A stretch of 64,000 nucleotides of DNA from Enemella evansiae (lineage in GTDB: Bacteria; Actinomycetota; Actinomycetes; Propionibacteriales; Propionibacteriaceae): contig NZ_NMVP01000034.1 of the NCBI RefSeq assembly GCF_002250705.1, forward strand, positions 186,001-250,000, read 5' to 3'. A program made the position numbers and the translations under genes. Shown piece by piece: positions 26,640-36,019 of the stretch (position 1 is the first letter of the stretch; the number at the start of each line of letters is the position of its first letter). A model generated the notes under the pieces. The model was not told the DNA's origin. It saw nothing but the letters and a program-made list of their open reading frames with translations, and did no database searches.

Positions 26640-27189
26640 GTTCGATGAGGACGCCCTGCAGATAGGCCAGCCAGTCCATCACCGCGGCCAGCACCGACCG
26701 GGGATCGTCATCGGGAAGATGCTGGAGCTCCTCCATCGATTCCTCGTCGTCGACACCGAGTCGGCTCGCCAGCACCAGCCGCAGCGCGTTCAGGCTCTTC
26801 AACCAGGCGGGCACCTGGGCCGCCGGGATCAGCACCGGCCGCTGCCGGAGCGCCTCCCGCAGCACCTCCAGATCACCCAGCTTGCGGCGCCGCAGTTCCC
26901 CCTCCGAATAGCGGCGGTGCTCGGAGGCGGCCTGCGGATCATGCGGATAGGGGTTCGGGAAGAGCCGTTGCAGGGCCGGATCCTCCAGCGGCTCCGGCTC
27001 ATCGGGGCTCTCGGCCAGGTCGGCCTCCCACAGGGCGAACGGATCCTCGTCGTCGCTGGTGGCGGGGGGTTCGGGCTGGTCGGCGCTGAGCAGTTCGGTG
27101 AGCTGCTCGGTGAGCGAATCCAGCAGGCCGATGTCGTCATCGGTCAGATAGAGAGAGACGGTCTCACCGTCATAGTCGAAGCGGGCCAC
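26620..27189 (-). CDS. DUF2017 protein
   Basis: 189 residues, acidic, with no membrane span. Conserved points: LYLTDDDIGLLDSLTEQL, LFPNPYPHDPQAASEHRRY, and LRLVLASRLGVDDEE. In actinomycetes this family is almost always encoded with clpS, as here, where its GTG follows the clpS stop by 1 base. A role as a ClpS partner or adaptor has been suggested by context only. Confidence 0.85.
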   Translation of the reverse strand: MARFDYDGETVSLYLTDDDIGLLDSLTEQLTELLSADQPEPPATSDDEDPFALWEADLAESPDEPEPLEDPALQRLFPNPYPHDPQAASEHRRYSEGELRRRKLGDLEVLREALRQRPVLIPAAQVPAWLKSLNALRLVLASRLGVDDEESMEELQHLPDDDPRSVLAAVMDWLAYLQGVLIELTDDQD

Positions 27190-27190
27190 G

Positions 27191-27502
27191 CTACTCCGAC
27201 CGATCCAGGGTCGCCCACAGGCCGAAGTCGTGCATGGCGTTGCAGTCGCGTTCCATCTCTTCGCGCGAACCGGTCGCCACGATCGCCTTGCCCTCGTTGT
27301 GCACCTGCAGCATCAATCGTTGCGCCTTCGCCTTCGGATAGTGGAAGTAGGTCACGAAGACATGGGTGACATAGATCTGGGTGTTCACCGGGTCGTCCCA
27401 GACGATCGTCACCCACGGGGTCTGCCGCAGCGCCTGATCGCTCGGGCGCTCGGCGATCGCGGTCCCGCCCTGCTGGTCGGGGTTCCCGGGTGTGACGGAC
27501 AT
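27191..27502 (-). CDS. clpS: ClpS adaptor of the ClpAP/ClpCP protease
   Basis: Delivers N-degron proteins to the Clp protease; 103 residues. Core: [20 protein letters not shown] and the N-degron pocket, with [20 protein letters not shown] after it. ATG 27502 is preceded by GGGATCC; an ATG three codons upstream is possible. It is co-transcribed with DUF2017 and divergent from pncB, a conserved actinomycete order. Confidence 0.93.
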   Translation of the reverse strand: MSVTPGNPDQQGGTAIAERPSDQALRQTPWVTIVWDDPVNTQIYVTHVFVTYFHYPKAKAQRLMLQVHNEGKAIVATGSREEMERDCNAMHDFGLWATLDRSE

Positions 27503-27550
27503 GGATCCCATGATGGCAAACCGCCGCCGACGCCACCAAAGCGTGGGCGC

Positions 27551-27556
27551 TAGCCT
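27551..27556 (+). promoter_or_regulatory. -10 element, leaderless start of pncB
   Basis: TAGCCT, 6 bases before GTG 27563. Confidence 0.6.
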
Positions 27557-27562
27557 GTCCCG

Positions 27563-28876
27563 GTGACCACCGCGGAACCGCGCCCCAGCAGCGCCCTGCT
27601 CACCGATCATTACGAGTTGACCATGGTCCGGGCCGCCCTCGGCTCCGGCACCGCCGATCGGCACTCGGTCTTCGAACTCTTCCCCCGCCGACTGCCCGAG
27701 GGCCGTCGCTATGGGGTGGTCGCCGGGGTCGGGCGGGCACTCGATGCGATCGAGGATTTCCGCTTCGACGAGGCGGAGCTGGAGTTCCTGCGCAGCCACG
27801 GCATCGTCGATGACGCCACCGCCGACTGGTGCGCGAACTACCGCTTCACCGGCAACGTCTGGGGGTACGCCGAGGGCGAGGTCTACTTCCCCGGTTCCCC
27901 GCTGCTGGTCGTCGAGGGCACCTTCGCCGAGGCGTGCGTGCTGGAGACCGTGCTGCTGTCGATCTACAACTACGACTCCGCGGTCGCCTCGGCGGCCTCC
28001 CGGATGGTCGCGATGGCGCAGGACCGGCCGTGCATCGAGATGGGGTCGCGGCGCACCAACGAGGGGGCCGCGGTCGCGGCCGCGCGGGCGGCGTACGTCG
28101 CCGGATTCGGCGCCAGCTCGAATCTGGAGGCCGGCCGGCGCTACGGCGTACCGACCACCGGGACCGCGGCGCACTCGTTCACGCTGCTGCACGATTCCGA
28201 GTCCGACGCCTTCGCTGCCCAACTGGCGGCGCTGGGCAGCGACACCACTCTGCTGGTCGACACCTACGACGTCGAGGAGGCGGTACGGACCGGGGTCCGG
28301 CTGACCGAGGGCCGCCTCGGTGCGGTCCGGCTCGATTCCGGGGATCTACCGGAGACCTCGAAACAGGTCCGCCAGCTGCTCGACTCGCTGGGCGCCACCG
28401 ACACCCGGATCATCGTCACCTCCGACCTGGACGAGTGGCAGATCGCCGCGCTGGCCTCGGCGCCGGTGGACGGTTACGGCGTCGGTACGAACCTGGTCAC
28501 CGGATCGGGGCATCCGACCTGCGGTTTCGTCTACAAGCTGGTCGCCCGCGCGACCGGTACCGGCCCGGACGCGGAGCTGCTGCCGGTGGCGAAGAAGTCG
28601 GTCAACAAGACCTCCGTCGGCGGCCGCAAGTTCGCGCTGCGCCGGCTGGATGAGGACGACCAGGCCACCGAGGAGGTGATCGGCATCGGCACCCCGCCCG
28701 ACGGTGATCACAACGACCGCCCGCTGCTCACCGAGCTGGTCCGCGGCGGTGAGATCGTCGGCCGGACCTCGCTCGATCAGGCCCGCGAACGGCACCGTTC
28801 CTCGCTCGCCGAGCTGCCGCTGGCCGCCCGCAAGATGTCCCGCGGCGAGGCCGTGATCCCGACCACCTACCTCTGA
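27563..28876 (+). CDS. pncB: Nicotinate phosphoribosyltransferase
   Basis: Converts nicotinate and PRPP to NaMN in the Preiss-Handler route to NAD; 437 residues. Motifs: [64 protein letters not shown] and [13 protein letters not shown], then [12 protein letters not shown] for phosphate binding. Likely leaderless. The nicotinamidase gene follows after 70 bp, completing nicotinamide salvage. Confidence 0.96.
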   Translation: MTTAEPRPSSALLTDHYELTMVRAALGSGTADRHSVFELFPRRLPEGRRYGVVAGVGRALDAIEDFRFDEAELEFLRSHGIVDDATADWCANYRFTGNVWGYAEGEVYFPGSPLLVVEGTFAEACVLETVLLSIYNYDSAVASAASRMVAMAQDRPCIEMGSRRTNEGAAVAAARAAYVAGFGASSNLEAGRRYGVPTTGTAAHSFTLLHDSESDAFAAQLAALGSDTTLLVDTYDVEEAVRTGVRLTEGRLGAVRLDSGDLPETSKQVRQLLDSLGATDTRIIVTSDLDEWQIAALASAPVDGYGVGTNLVTGSGHPTCGFVYKLVARATGTGPDAELLPVAKKSVNKTSVGGRKFALRRLDEDDQATEEVIGIGTPPDGDHNDRPLLTELVRGGEIVGRTSLDQARERHRSSLAELPLAARKMSRGEAVIPTTYL

Positions 28877-28946
28877 AGATGTCAGGGGTTATGCACAGTC
28901 CGCGAGACTGGGGCCGTGAGATCGACCCCAAGGGATTGGAGATGCG

Positions 28947-29513
28947 ATGCGCGCCTTGATCGTGGTGGATGTGCAGAACGATTTCTGCGAGGGCGGTTCG
29001 CTGGCGGTGACCGGCGGTGCGGCCACCGCGCGGGCGATCACCGAGCTGCTCGCCGGTGCGCACGGTTACGACCTGGTGGTCGCGACCAAGGACCACCACA
29101 TCGATCCCGGTGCGCACTTCTCCACCGACCCCGACTTCGTGGACAGCTGGCCGCCACACTGCGTGGTCGGTACGCCGGGCGAGGATTTCCATCCCGAGTT
29201 GGGTTTCCGGGACTTCGCGGAGATCTTCCGCAAGGGTGAGTACGCCGCCGCGTACTCCGGTTTCGAGGGCGCCGGCGGTGACGGCAGCACGCTCGCGGAC
29301 TGGCTGCGGGAACGCGGGGTGGACAGTGTCGACGTGTGCGGGCTGGCGACCGACTACTGCGTTCGCGCCACCGCCGTCGATGCCGCCGGTGCGGGTTTCC
29401 GGACCACGGTGCTGCTGCCGCTCACCGCGGCGGTCGCGCCCGACCGGATCACCGACACCTACGCCGCCTGGCGGGCCGCCGGGGTGGCCACCGAGGGCGA
29501 ACTGACCTCGTGA
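28947..29513 (+). CDS. pncA: Nicotinamidase (PncA-type isochorismatase-fold hydrolase)
   Basis: Deamidates nicotinamide to nicotinate, the substrate of PncB; 188 residues. Catalytic Asp D8 (VVDVQNDF), metal-binding and lysine region VATKDHHIDPGAHF, and nucleophile C138 in LATDYCVRAT. GGAG lies 6-8 bases upstream of the ATG. Pyrazinamide activation is a known side reaction of the family. It converges on alkB. Confidence 0.95.
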   Translation: MRALIVVDVQNDFCEGGSLAVTGGAATARAITELLAGAHGYDLVVATKDHHIDPGAHFSTDPDFVDSWPPHCVVGTPGEDFHPELGFRDFAEIFRKGEYAAAYSGFEGAGGDGSTLADWLRERGVDSVDVCGLATDYCVRATAVDAAGAGFRTTVLLPLTAAVAPDRITDTYAAWRAAGVATEGELTS

Positions 29514-29546
29514 CTTCGACTCGCTCGTTCCTCGCTCGATGAGCGT
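29512..29546. repeat. REP-associated subunit
   Basis: TGACTTCGACTCGCTCGTTC followed by CTCGCTCGATGAGCGT; its first bases overlap the pncA stop. Confidence 0.7.
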
Positions 29547-29562
29547 GCGCTTCAGCGCACGC
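29543..29562. terminator. Bidirectional hairpin between pncA and alkB
   Basis: GCGTGCGC-TTCA-GCGCACGC, a perfect 8-bp stem. The alkB stop codon lies in the loop. Confidence 0.65.
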
Positions 29563-30187
29563 CGATAGCGCGGAACTGGACACTGACCCGGGGGCCGACC
29601 CGCTGGGTGGTCTTGGCGATGCCGTGCTCCCAGGTGCGCTGGCAGGAGCCGCCCATCACCAGCAGATCGCCGTGGCCGAGCGCGAAGCGGTGCCGCGTGC
29701 CCCCGCCGCCGCGCGGCCGCAACCCGAGCGTCCGGGCCGACCCGAGGGAGAGGATCGCCACGATCGTGTCGACATCCCGGCCGCGGCCCAGGGTGTCACC
29801 GTGCCAGGCGACCGAGTCGGCGCCGCTGCGATAGAGGCAGAGGCCGGCCGAGACCAACTCCTCCCCCAGCTCCGGCAGATAGTGCGCGCTGAGCCGACGG
29901 CGGGCCTCGGCCAGCCCGGGATCGGGCAGCATCGCGCCCTGGTCATAGAAGCAGGTGAGCCGTGGCACATCGACCTCACGGTCATACATCCAGCGCCGCT
30001 CGGCCTGCCAGGGGACATGTTCCAGCAGCCGCTGGAACAGCGGATCGGACCCGGTCAGCCAGCCGGGCAGGTGATCCACCCAGGCGGTGCCGGAGAGCCG
30101 GGTCCGCGCGGCACCGGTCAGCGGCGCGAACCCGTCCAGCGGATCGGGCAGCGCGACATCCAACAACGAGGACTGCGATTCGATCAC
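29552..30187 (-). CDS. AlkB-like 2-oxoglutarate/Fe(II) dioxygenase
   Basis: Oxidative demethylase fold, probably for alkylated DNA or RNA; 211 residues. Iron ligands: H and D in WHGDTLGRG and H in RTWEHGI; 2-oxoglutarate-binding Arg in QRVGPRVSVQFR. LGSARTLGLRPRGGGG matches the AlkB sheet before the last ligand. GTG 30187 was preferred over GTG 30217 because TACACT lies 7 bases upstream and would fall inside the longer version. It is divergent from the serine hydrolase with 56 bp between starts. Confidence 0.88.
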   Translation of the reverse strand: MIESQSSLLDVALPDPLDGFAPLTGAARTRLSGTAWVDHLPGWLTGSDPLFQRLLEHVPWQAERRWMYDREVDVPRLTCFYDQGAMLPDPGLAEARRRLSAHYLPELGEELVSAGLCLYRSGADSVAWHGDTLGRGRDVDTIVAILSLGSARTLGLRPRGGGGTRHRFALGHGDLLVMGGSCQRTWEHGIAKTTQRVGPRVSVQFRAIGVR

Positions 30188-30194
30188 CTGTACG

Positions 30195-30200
30195 AGTGTA
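30195..30200 (-). promoter_or_regulatory. -10 element, leaderless start of the alkB-like gene
   Basis: TACACT on the minus strand, 7 bases before GTG 30187; TTGCGG lies 16 bp upstream as a possible -35. Confidence 0.55.
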
Positions 30201-30230
30201 CCCGCTTCCGTCGCCACCGCAACGGGTCGC

Positions 30231-30236
30231 TAGGTT
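30231..30236 (+). promoter_or_regulatory. -10 element, leaderless start of the serine hydrolase gene
   Basis: TAGGTT, 7 bases before ATG 30244. Confidence 0.6.
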
Positions 30237-30243
30237 CGAGGTC

Positions 30244-31692
30244 ATGACCGATCGCAGCACCACCCTGCCCACCGCCTCCGCCGCCGCGCTCGGCGTACGC
30301 CAGGACGCACTCGAGGCCTTCGTGACCGCACTCGAGCAGAACGGGGTGGAGCTGCACGGACTGGCGGTGGTCCGCCGCGGCCACCTGGTGCAGCTCGGCG
30401 CCTGGACGCCCTGGCAGCAGCAGCGGCCCACCCTGGCGTACTCGGTCAGCAAGACCGTCACCGCGAGCTGTGTCGGCATCGCGATCGGCGACGGTCTGCT
30501 GAGCCTCGACGACCGGGTGGTCGAGGTGCTGGGTCCGGAGGTGACCGGCCCGGTCGCCCCCGGGGTGGAACAGATCACCGTGCACCAGTTGCTGTCGATG
30601 GCGACCGGGCACACCGTCGACACGCTCCCGGCGATGCTGTGGAAGAGCGATCCGATCCGCGCCTTCTGCGGGCAGGCGCCGCAGGCGGAACCGGGCAGCG
30701 TGTTCTGCTACAACAACGGCGCCACCTGGCTGCTCGGCGAGCTGGTACGCCGCGTCACCGGTGAGCGGCTGGTCGACTTCGCCACCCGCCGTTTCCTTGC
30801 CCCATTGGGAATCACCGATCTGCACTGGCAGGAGTCATTCGGCGCGGAGTTCGGCTTCTCCGGTTGTTTCCTCACCGTGGAACAGAGCGCGGCGATCGCC
30901 GAACTCTACCGCTGCGACGGGGTCTGGCAGGGCGAGCGGCTGCTGCCCGAGGGCTGGGTGGAACGGGCCAGCAGGGAGCAGATCTCGACCGCCGGTGAGG
31001 AGAACGCGCACAGCGCGATGGGCTACGGCTATCAGCTGTGGCGGCACCCCGACGGTTTCCGGCTCGACGGGGCCTTCGCCCAGTACGGCATCGTGCTGCC
31101 CGAGCAGGAGGCCGTGATCGCGGTGACCAGCGGCAACTTCCCCTCGCTCGGGGTGATGTCGGCGGTGCTGGAGCACCTGCAACCCGGCCTGGCACCGTTG
31201 ACCGACAATCCTGTGCAGGCAGGAGATCCGGAGCAGATCAGCGGCCTCGAGGTGCCCTGGCCGGCCGGTGACGGTGATCCGGTGGGTCCGGTGCGGACCG
31301 CGGGCCCGGTGCGCAACGAGCAACCGGCCGAAGCCCTGGACCAGTGGTGGTTCCCGGCGCTGGCCGATGCCGCCGTCGGTGCTCAACAGGGTGGCTGGCA
31401 GCTGCAGCTCACCCTCGCCGGGCAGCCCACCGCGGTCGATCTGGGCACCAGTGCCTGGCTGACCACCGAACTCGTCGCCGAGCAGGGCCACCGCGTCCCG
31501 GTCGCGACCCGCTGCCGGCGGGACGGTGCGACGACCACGGTCTCCCTGGCCTTCATCGACACCCCGCACCGGCTGACGCTCACCCTGACCGAGGACGGTG
31601 CCGTGCAGCGCTGGAACTGCCCGCCGCTGAACGGCGCCCCGCTGGCCGGGCTCAGCGTCGACTACGAGACGGTGACCCCGAACCGGGCCTGA
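30244..31692 (+). CDS. Serine hydrolase of the beta-lactamase/penicillin-binding-protein fold
   Basis: 482 residues. The nucleophile lies in SVSK (S67, K70), with YNN at 156-158 as the second motif. No signal peptide, so it is probably a cytoplasmic esterase, amidase or peptidase of the class C-like group and not a resistance enzyme. Residues about 350-482 form a separate C-terminal beta-rich region. Its TGA forms one side of a small hairpin with the stop of the facing VOC gene. Confidence 0.85.
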   Translation: MTDRSTTLPTASAAALGVRQDALEAFVTALEQNGVELHGLAVVRRGHLVQLGAWTPWQQQRPTLAYSVSKTVTASCVGIAIGDGLLSLDDRVVEVLGPEVTGPVAPGVEQITVHQLLSMATGHTVDTLPAMLWKSDPIRAFCGQAPQAEPGSVFCYNNGATWLLGELVRRVTGERLVDFATRRFLAPLGITDLHWQESFGAEFGFSGCFLTVEQSAAIAELYRCDGVWQGERLLPEGWVERASREQISTAGEENAHSAMGYGYQLWRHPDGFRLDGAFAQYGIVLPEQEAVIAVTSGNFPSLGVMSAVLEHLQPGLAPLTDNPVQAGDPEQISGLEVPWPAGDGDPVGPVRTAGPVRNEQPAEALDQWWFPALADAAVGAQQGGWQLQLTLAGQPTAVDLGTSAWLTTELVAEQGHRVPVATRCRRDGATTTVSLAFIDTPHRLTLTLTEDGAVQRWNCPPLNGAPLAGLSVDYETVTPNRA

Positions 31693-31702
31693 GCCGGGCT
31701 CA
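31690..31702. terminator. Hairpin containing both stop codons of convergent genes
   Basis: TGAGC-CGG-GCTCA. The first TGA ends the serine hydrolase; the TCA is the VOC-gene stop on the other strand. Confidence 0.45.
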
Positions 31703-32101
31703 CTCGCCCGGATAGGAGCCGATGCTCCACTCGTTGCCCTCCGGGTCACGCACCGTCGAACCACGGCCGCCGTAGTCCATGTCCTCGGGTTCGCGGATGC
31801 TGGTCCCACCGGCGGCGAGGGCGCGGGCGTGCACCCGGTCCACCTCGGCGTCGGTGTCGACCACCAGATAGACCCCGCCGGTGCCGACCCGCGAGTCCTT
31901 CGCATGCTCGGAATCGGGGCGTACCGAACCGGCCATCAGGCCGCCGTTGTCGCGCCAGCGGAACTGCGAGTGTTCGACCCGGGTGGGATCGGACTCGTCG
32001 CGGACCACGAGCACCTCGACGAAGCCGAGCTCGGTGAGGAAGGCGGCACCGGTGTCGAAGTCGCGATAGATCACCGAGGGGAACAATTGTGGCTTTGGCA
32101 T
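31700..32101 (-). CDS. VOC-superfamily (glyoxalase-like) protein
   Basis: 133 residues, one pair of beta-alpha-beta-beta-beta units. Visible: PSVIYRDFDTGAAFLTELGF at the start and GRGSTVRDPEGNEWSIGSYP at the end, the usual VOC closing motif with the metal-ligand Glu replaced by a W-S-I stretch. It resembles YcdF/bleomycin-resistance-like members of unknown substrate. ATG 32101 follows the AraC-type stop by 4 bp, so the two are coupled. Confidence 0.82.
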   Translation of the reverse strand: MPKPQLFPSVIYRDFDTGAAFLTELGFVEVLVVRDESDPTRVEHSQFRWRDNGGLMAGSVRPDSEHAKDSRVGTGGVYLVVDTDAEVDRVHARALAAGGTSIREPEDMDYGGRGSTVRDPEGNEWSIGSYPGE

Positions 32102-32105
32102 GTCA

Positions 32106-32918
32106 TCAGCGTGCTTCCTGGGTGCGCGGATCGTCTTGAAGGATTGGGAAGTCATCGGCCAGCGAGCGCCGCGGTGACAGGCCGCAGAGTTCGGACCATT
32201 CCCGGCTCAGGTGCGCCTGGTCGCTGAAACCGAAGCGGTACGCGGCTTCCGCCAGGGCGAGTCCGGCCCGGACCGCGCCGCGGGCACGATCGAAACGGGC
32301 CACCCGGGCGAGTTGCTTCGGGGGGAGGCCGAACTCCTGGCGGCAGCGGTTCTGCAGTTGCCGTCGGGACCAGCCCACCTCGGCGGCGACGGCCTCGATC
32401 CGCGCCCCGGGGCGTCCCAGCAGGTGCCAGGCATGGTCGAGTTCGGCCGGGACGGTGCTGACCCGGTCACCGGCGCGGGAGAGCAGCTGCGCCTCGAGCA
32501 GGTCGAATCGGGTCTCCCAATCGGTCGCGCCGGCGATCCGGTCGTGCACCGCGGTCGGTACGCCGAGCTCGGCAGCACCCGTGAGATCGTTCGCCAGCGC
32601 ACCGATCGGCGTCCCGAAGAAGCTCCGGAACCCCTGTGGCGTAAGCGAAAGCTGGATGCCGCACTGGCGGCCGTGGGTATGCACCAGGGACGGTCTGGTG
32701 TGCAGCCCGGCGACCATGAACCAGTTCTGCTCGGAGCGGCCGGGATCGTGGGCCCAGCCGACATCGATGGGTTCGGCGAAGGCGAGGATCACCGTCGCCC
32801 CGGGCGAGGGCACCCCGAAGTGCACCGCCCGTGGGTCGGTGATCAGGTCGTAGCCGACCATCGGCCCGGCGAGCAGGCCCCGCAGACCCGGATGCACCGG
32901 GCGTACGCCCCCAGCCAT
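32106..32918 (-). CDS. AraC-family transcriptional regulator
   Basis: 270 residues. The C-terminal double helix-turn-helix is clear: IEAVAAEVGWSRRQLQNRCR and LAEAAYRFGFSDQAHLSREW, ending LCGLSPRRSL. The N-terminal domain (about 1-150) is cupin-like and probably senses a ligand. The VOC gene directly follows, so it is the likely target or effector enzyme. Confidence 0.9.
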   Translation of the reverse strand: MAGGVRPVHPGLRGLLAGPMVGYDLITDPRAVHFGVPSPGATVILAFAEPIDVGWAHDPGRSEQNWFMVAGLHTRPSLVHTHGRQCGIQLSLTPQGFRSFFGTPIGALANDLTGAAELGVPTAVHDRIAGATDWETRFDLLEAQLLSRAGDRVSTVPAELDHAWHLLGRPGARIEAVAAEVGWSRRQLQNRCRQEFGLPPKQLARVARFDRARGAVRAGLALAEAAYRFGFSDQAHLSREWSELCGLSPRRSLADDFPILQDDPRTQEAR

Positions 32919-32924
32919 GCCTGC

Positions 32925-32930
32925 AGTCTA
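32925..32930 (-). promoter_or_regulatory. -10 element, leaderless start of the araC-type gene
   Basis: TAGACT on the minus strand, 6 bases before ATG 32918. Confidence 0.6.
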
Positions 32931-32954
32931 GAACCTGGCGCTCCTCGAGGTGCG

Positions 32955-35126
32955 TCAGGATTCGCCGTTGATGCCCTCGTCCATCAGCCTGCAGGCGGCC
33001 GCGGCCCGGTCGCTGGTGAACACGTCCTCGAGCAGCATCGGCTCACCGTCGGGGCCGGTGAGCGGGACCCGCCAGTTCGGGTACTCGTTGGTGGTGCCCG
33101 GCTGGTTCTGGGTGCGGCGGTCGCCGACGGCGTCGGTGAGGGACAGGTTCAGCATCCGGGAGCGGGTGAGCAGCAGGAAGCGGTGCAGCGCCAGCACCAC
33201 CGCGGCGGGGTCCTTCGTGCCGTCCTCGTCGGCGTCGATCAGACCGTGGCGGTGCAGCACCTTCATCCATTGCTCCCGCTCACCACGGTCGTGCTCCAGC
33301 TCCTGATCCAGCGAGTCGGTGAGCAGCCCGAGCCGGTGTCGCAACCGGACATGATCGCCGGCCAGGTAGCCGAGTGTCGGCGGCAGATCGTGGGTGGTCA
33401 CCGAGGCCAGACAGTATTCGCGCCATTCGTCCGGTTCGTAGGGGCGCCCGCCGGGGACCTCCCAGTCCTGTTCGAACCAGAGGATCGAGGTGCCCAGGAT
33501 CCCGCGCGCCGAGAGGTAGTCACGGACCCACGGTTCGACTGTGCCGAGATCCTCCCCGACGACCAGAGCACCGGCCCGATGTGCTTCCAGGGCGAGGATT
33601 CCGATCATCGCCTCGTGGTCGTAACGCACGTAGGTGCCCATCGTCGCGGGCAGCCCGAGCGGCACCCACCAGAGCCGGAACAGGCCGATGATGTGGTCCA
33701 CCCGGATGCCGCCGGCGTGCCGCAGGATTCCGGCGACCATGTCGCGGAACGGCCGGTACGCCAACTCCACCAGGCGATCGGGACGCAGCGGCGGCTGCCC
33801 CCAGTCCTGCCCGCGCTGGGTGAACTGGTCCGGCGGTGCGCCGACCGAGACCGATCCCGCGAAAGCGGAACCGAGCGCCCAGGCGTCCGCCCCGGCGGGG
33901 TTCACCCCGACCGCGAGGTCGTGCACGATGCCGAGCTCCATGCCCGCCTCGACAGCAGCGGCCTGCGCGGTGCGGAACTGTTCGTCCAGGCACCACTGCA
34001 GCCACTGATGGAACTCGATCTCCTCGTCATTCTCGTCCCGGAATCGTTGCACCGCAGAGGTTTCCGGGCTCTGGTACTCCTCCGGCCACTGCCGCCAGTC
34101 GGGGCCGAGGGCGAGGCTCAGCGCGCTCCAGGTGGCGAAGTCGAGCAGCCCCTGACCCTCCCGGTCACGATAGGCCGCGAAGGCGTACTCCCGACCGGGT
34201 CGTCGACCGGCGGCGTGCACCAGCCGCAGGGCGGGCTCCTTGGCCAACCAGACCTGGTTGCGGTCGATCGCGTCCAGCTCAACGACGCGGCGCTGCACCT
34301 GGTCGAACAGGCCGCGGATCCGGGCCCGCTCACCGGGCTGCAGGTCGGCGTACTCGGCGATCGCCTCCACCCGCAGATAGATCGGGTTGAAGAACCGCCG
34401 GCTGGTCGGCAGATACGGGGAGGGCTCCATCGGCACCTGCGGTTCGGCCGCGTGCATCGGGTTCACCAGCACGTATCCGGCCCGGTATTGGCTCGCCGAC
34501 CAGACGGCCAGATCGGTGAGATCGGTCAGGTCGCCGATCCCCCACGATCCGTTCGACCGCACGCTGTAGAGCTGGGTCGCCAACCCCCAGGTGCGCCGTT
34601 TTCCCAGACTGGCGGGAAATCCGAGGAACTTCGGGGTGACGATCAGCGTGCCGGTGGCATCCAGCTCACCGGAATCGGCGCGCAGCGTGTGATAACCCAG
34701 CGGCAGATCCGCGGGCAGTGCGAAGCTCGCCTCGCCGAGCAGCTGGCCGTCGATCTCGCGGTCGGGTTCCCAGTTCTCGAGCTGGACCAGCTCGCGCGTC
34801 GTGCCGTCCTCCAGCTCGAGGCGCACCGTGACCGGATCGCCGGCCGGTACGTGCACGACGACCTCACGCAGATCGCCCTCGGTGAGGACCAGACAGGACG
34901 GCAGCATCCGTCGCCAGCCGGCGTTCCGATGCTCGGCGAGCGCGGCCTCCGGATCGCTCACCTCGACACCGAGTGCGGTGAGCACCGCGGTCAGGGTCTC
35001 GGCGGCGACGGTGGTGGGCCGATCCTTCCAGTCCAGGAATTCGGTGGCGACGCCGTGGGCGGCCGCCAGCGCGGCGAGGGCGGGAGCTGGGCTGGCCGCA
35101 CCCTCGGGGGTGTCCGATCCGCTCAC
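32955..35126 (-). CDS. malQ: 4-alpha-glucanotransferase (amylomaltase, GH77)
   Basis: Rearranges maltodextrins in the cytoplasm, feeding glucose release and glycogen metabolism; 723 residues. An N-terminal beta-sandwich extension of about 170 residues, typical of actinomycete and E. coli-type MalQ, precedes the (beta/alpha)8 barrel. Catalytic region: IRVDHIIGLFRLWWVP (nucleophile Asp), GEDLGTVEPWV (acid Glu) and TTHDLPPTLGY (transition-state Asp). The gene ends 4 bp after the RDD gene's end (35131), so they may share a transcript. It could process sugars taken up by the importer at 14.8-18.2 kb. Confidence 0.96.
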   Translation of the reverse strand: MSGSDTPEGAASPAPALAALAAAHGVATEFLDWKDRPTTVAAETLTAVLTALGVEVSDPEAALAEHRNAGWRRMLPSCLVLTEGDLREVVVHVPAGDPVTVRLELEDGTTRELVQLENWEPDREIDGQLLGEASFALPADLPLGYHTLRADSGELDATGTLIVTPKFLGFPASLGKRRTWGLATQLYSVRSNGSWGIGDLTDLTDLAVWSASQYRAGYVLVNPMHAAEPQVPMEPSPYLPTSRRFFNPIYLRVEAIAEYADLQPGERARIRGLFDQVQRRVVELDAIDRNQVWLAKEPALRLVHAAGRRPGREYAFAAYRDREGQGLLDFATWSALSLALGPDWRQWPEEYQSPETSAVQRFRDENDEEIEFHQWLQWCLDEQFRTAQAAAVEAGMELGIVHDLAVGVNPAGADAWALGSAFAGSVSVGAPPDQFTQRGQDWGQPPLRPDRLVELAYRPFRDMVAGILRHAGGIRVDHIIGLFRLWWVPLGLPATMGTYVRYDHEAMIGILALEAHRAGALVVGEDLGTVEPWVRDYLSARGILGTSILWFEQDWEVPGGRPYEPDEWREYCLASVTTHDLPPTLGYLAGDHVRLRHRLGLLTDSLDQELEHDRGEREQWMKVLHRHGLIDADEDGTKDPAAVVLALHRFLLLTRSRMLNLSLTDAVGDRRTQNQPGTTNEYPNWRVPLTGPDGEPMLLEDVFTSDRAAAACRLMDEGINGES

Positions 35127-35130
35127 GGCC

Positions 35131-35991
35131 TCAGCGCTCCCGGACGACCTGGGTGCGGGCCGGCTTGTCGTGCAGCGCCTGCCGGTTCCGGTCCCAGAGC
35201 GGGAAGAGATAGTCGAGCAGGCCGAGCAGCGGGACCAGACCCATCAGCTGGGTGACCAGCGGGCGGATCACCGCGGTCCCCCAGCGCAGACCGCGGGGGC
35301 TGCGGCCCTGCCCGAGGGGCACCACCCGCAACCCGGTGGCGAGCTTGCCCAGGGTCGCGCCGCGGGAGCGCAGCATCAGCGCCTGGTAGACGATGAAGGC
35401 GACCAGGGTCAGGGCCTGCACGGCGACCATCTGCGGGGTGACGATCAGCTGGACCACCTGGCCCAGGTCGAGCTGGGTGCCGGTGGTCATCACCTCGGTG
35501 AGGTAGGCCTCGTAGGCACTCATCGACCGGGAGATGGCCGCATTCAACCCGGTCACCTGGGCGATCCCGTTGGTGACCAGGGAGAGCAGCATCCAGTCGA
35601 TCACGAAGGCCAGCAGGCGCCAGCCCCAACTGGCCAACGGCACTCCGTCGGCCGTGGTGGCCATCGGTCCCGGGCGGCCGTATGCGGGCTGCATGCCTTG
35701 ACCGGGTTGGCCGTAGGGGGCCTGACCGTAGCCACCCGGCTGCTGCCCATACCCCTGCTGGCCATAACCCTGCTGGCCATGACCCTGCTGACCGTACCCG
35801 GGTTGCTGGCCGTACGCGCCCGGCTGGGCGGCAGGCGCCGACTGCTCCATCGGGCGGGTGTTCCGGGTCCACTGCCAGCCGTCCCAGTAGCGCTCCTGAC
35901 CATCGCGCGCGGGGTCGGGATACCAGCCACCGGGGGCCGCGTGCCGACCGGGGGGCGCGGGCGGGCTGCCTACCGGGATCTCGTCGCTCAC
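35131..35991 (-). CDS. RDD-family membrane protein with DUF2510 domain
   Basis: 286 residues. The DUF2510 motif [19 protein letters not shown] (about 21-40) is followed by a Gln/Gly/Tyr-rich repeat stretch (GQQGYGQ units, about 55-100), then an RDD domain with three to four spans starting [20 protein letters not shown]2510 is a short Trp-rich actinomycete module of unknown role. RDD proteins are suspected transporters or scaffolds. GTG 35991 is set by its -10 element. Immediately upstream of malQ. Confidence 0.88.
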   Translation of the reverse strand: MSDEIPVGSPPAPPGRHAAPGGWYPDPARDGQERYWDGWQWTRNTRPMEQSAPAAQPGAYGQQPGYGQQGHGQQGYGQQGYGQQPGGYGQAPYGQPGQGMQPAYGRPGPMATTADGVPLASWGWRLLAFVIDWMLLSLVTNGIAQVTGLNAAISRSMSAYEAYLTEVMTTGTQLDLGQVVQLIVTPQMVAVQALTLVAFIVYQALMLRSRGATLGKLATGLRVVPLGQGRSPRGLRWGTAVIRPLVTQLMGLVPLLGLLDYLFPLWDRNRQALHDKPARTQVVRER

Positions 35992-35997
35992 GGGGCC

Positions 35998-36003
35998 AGT
36001 GTA
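35998..36003 (-). promoter_or_regulatory. -10 element, leaderless start of the RDD gene
   Basis: TACACT on the minus strand, 6 bases before GTG 35991. Confidence 0.6.
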
Positions 36004-36019
36004 GGGGCCGGGTGGCTGG

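Noticed and set aside
30244..31692. Beta-lactamase resistance gene
   Set aside because: SxxK and YxN are present, but there is no signal peptide and the C-terminal half is unlike resistance enzymes; kept as a general serine hydrolase.
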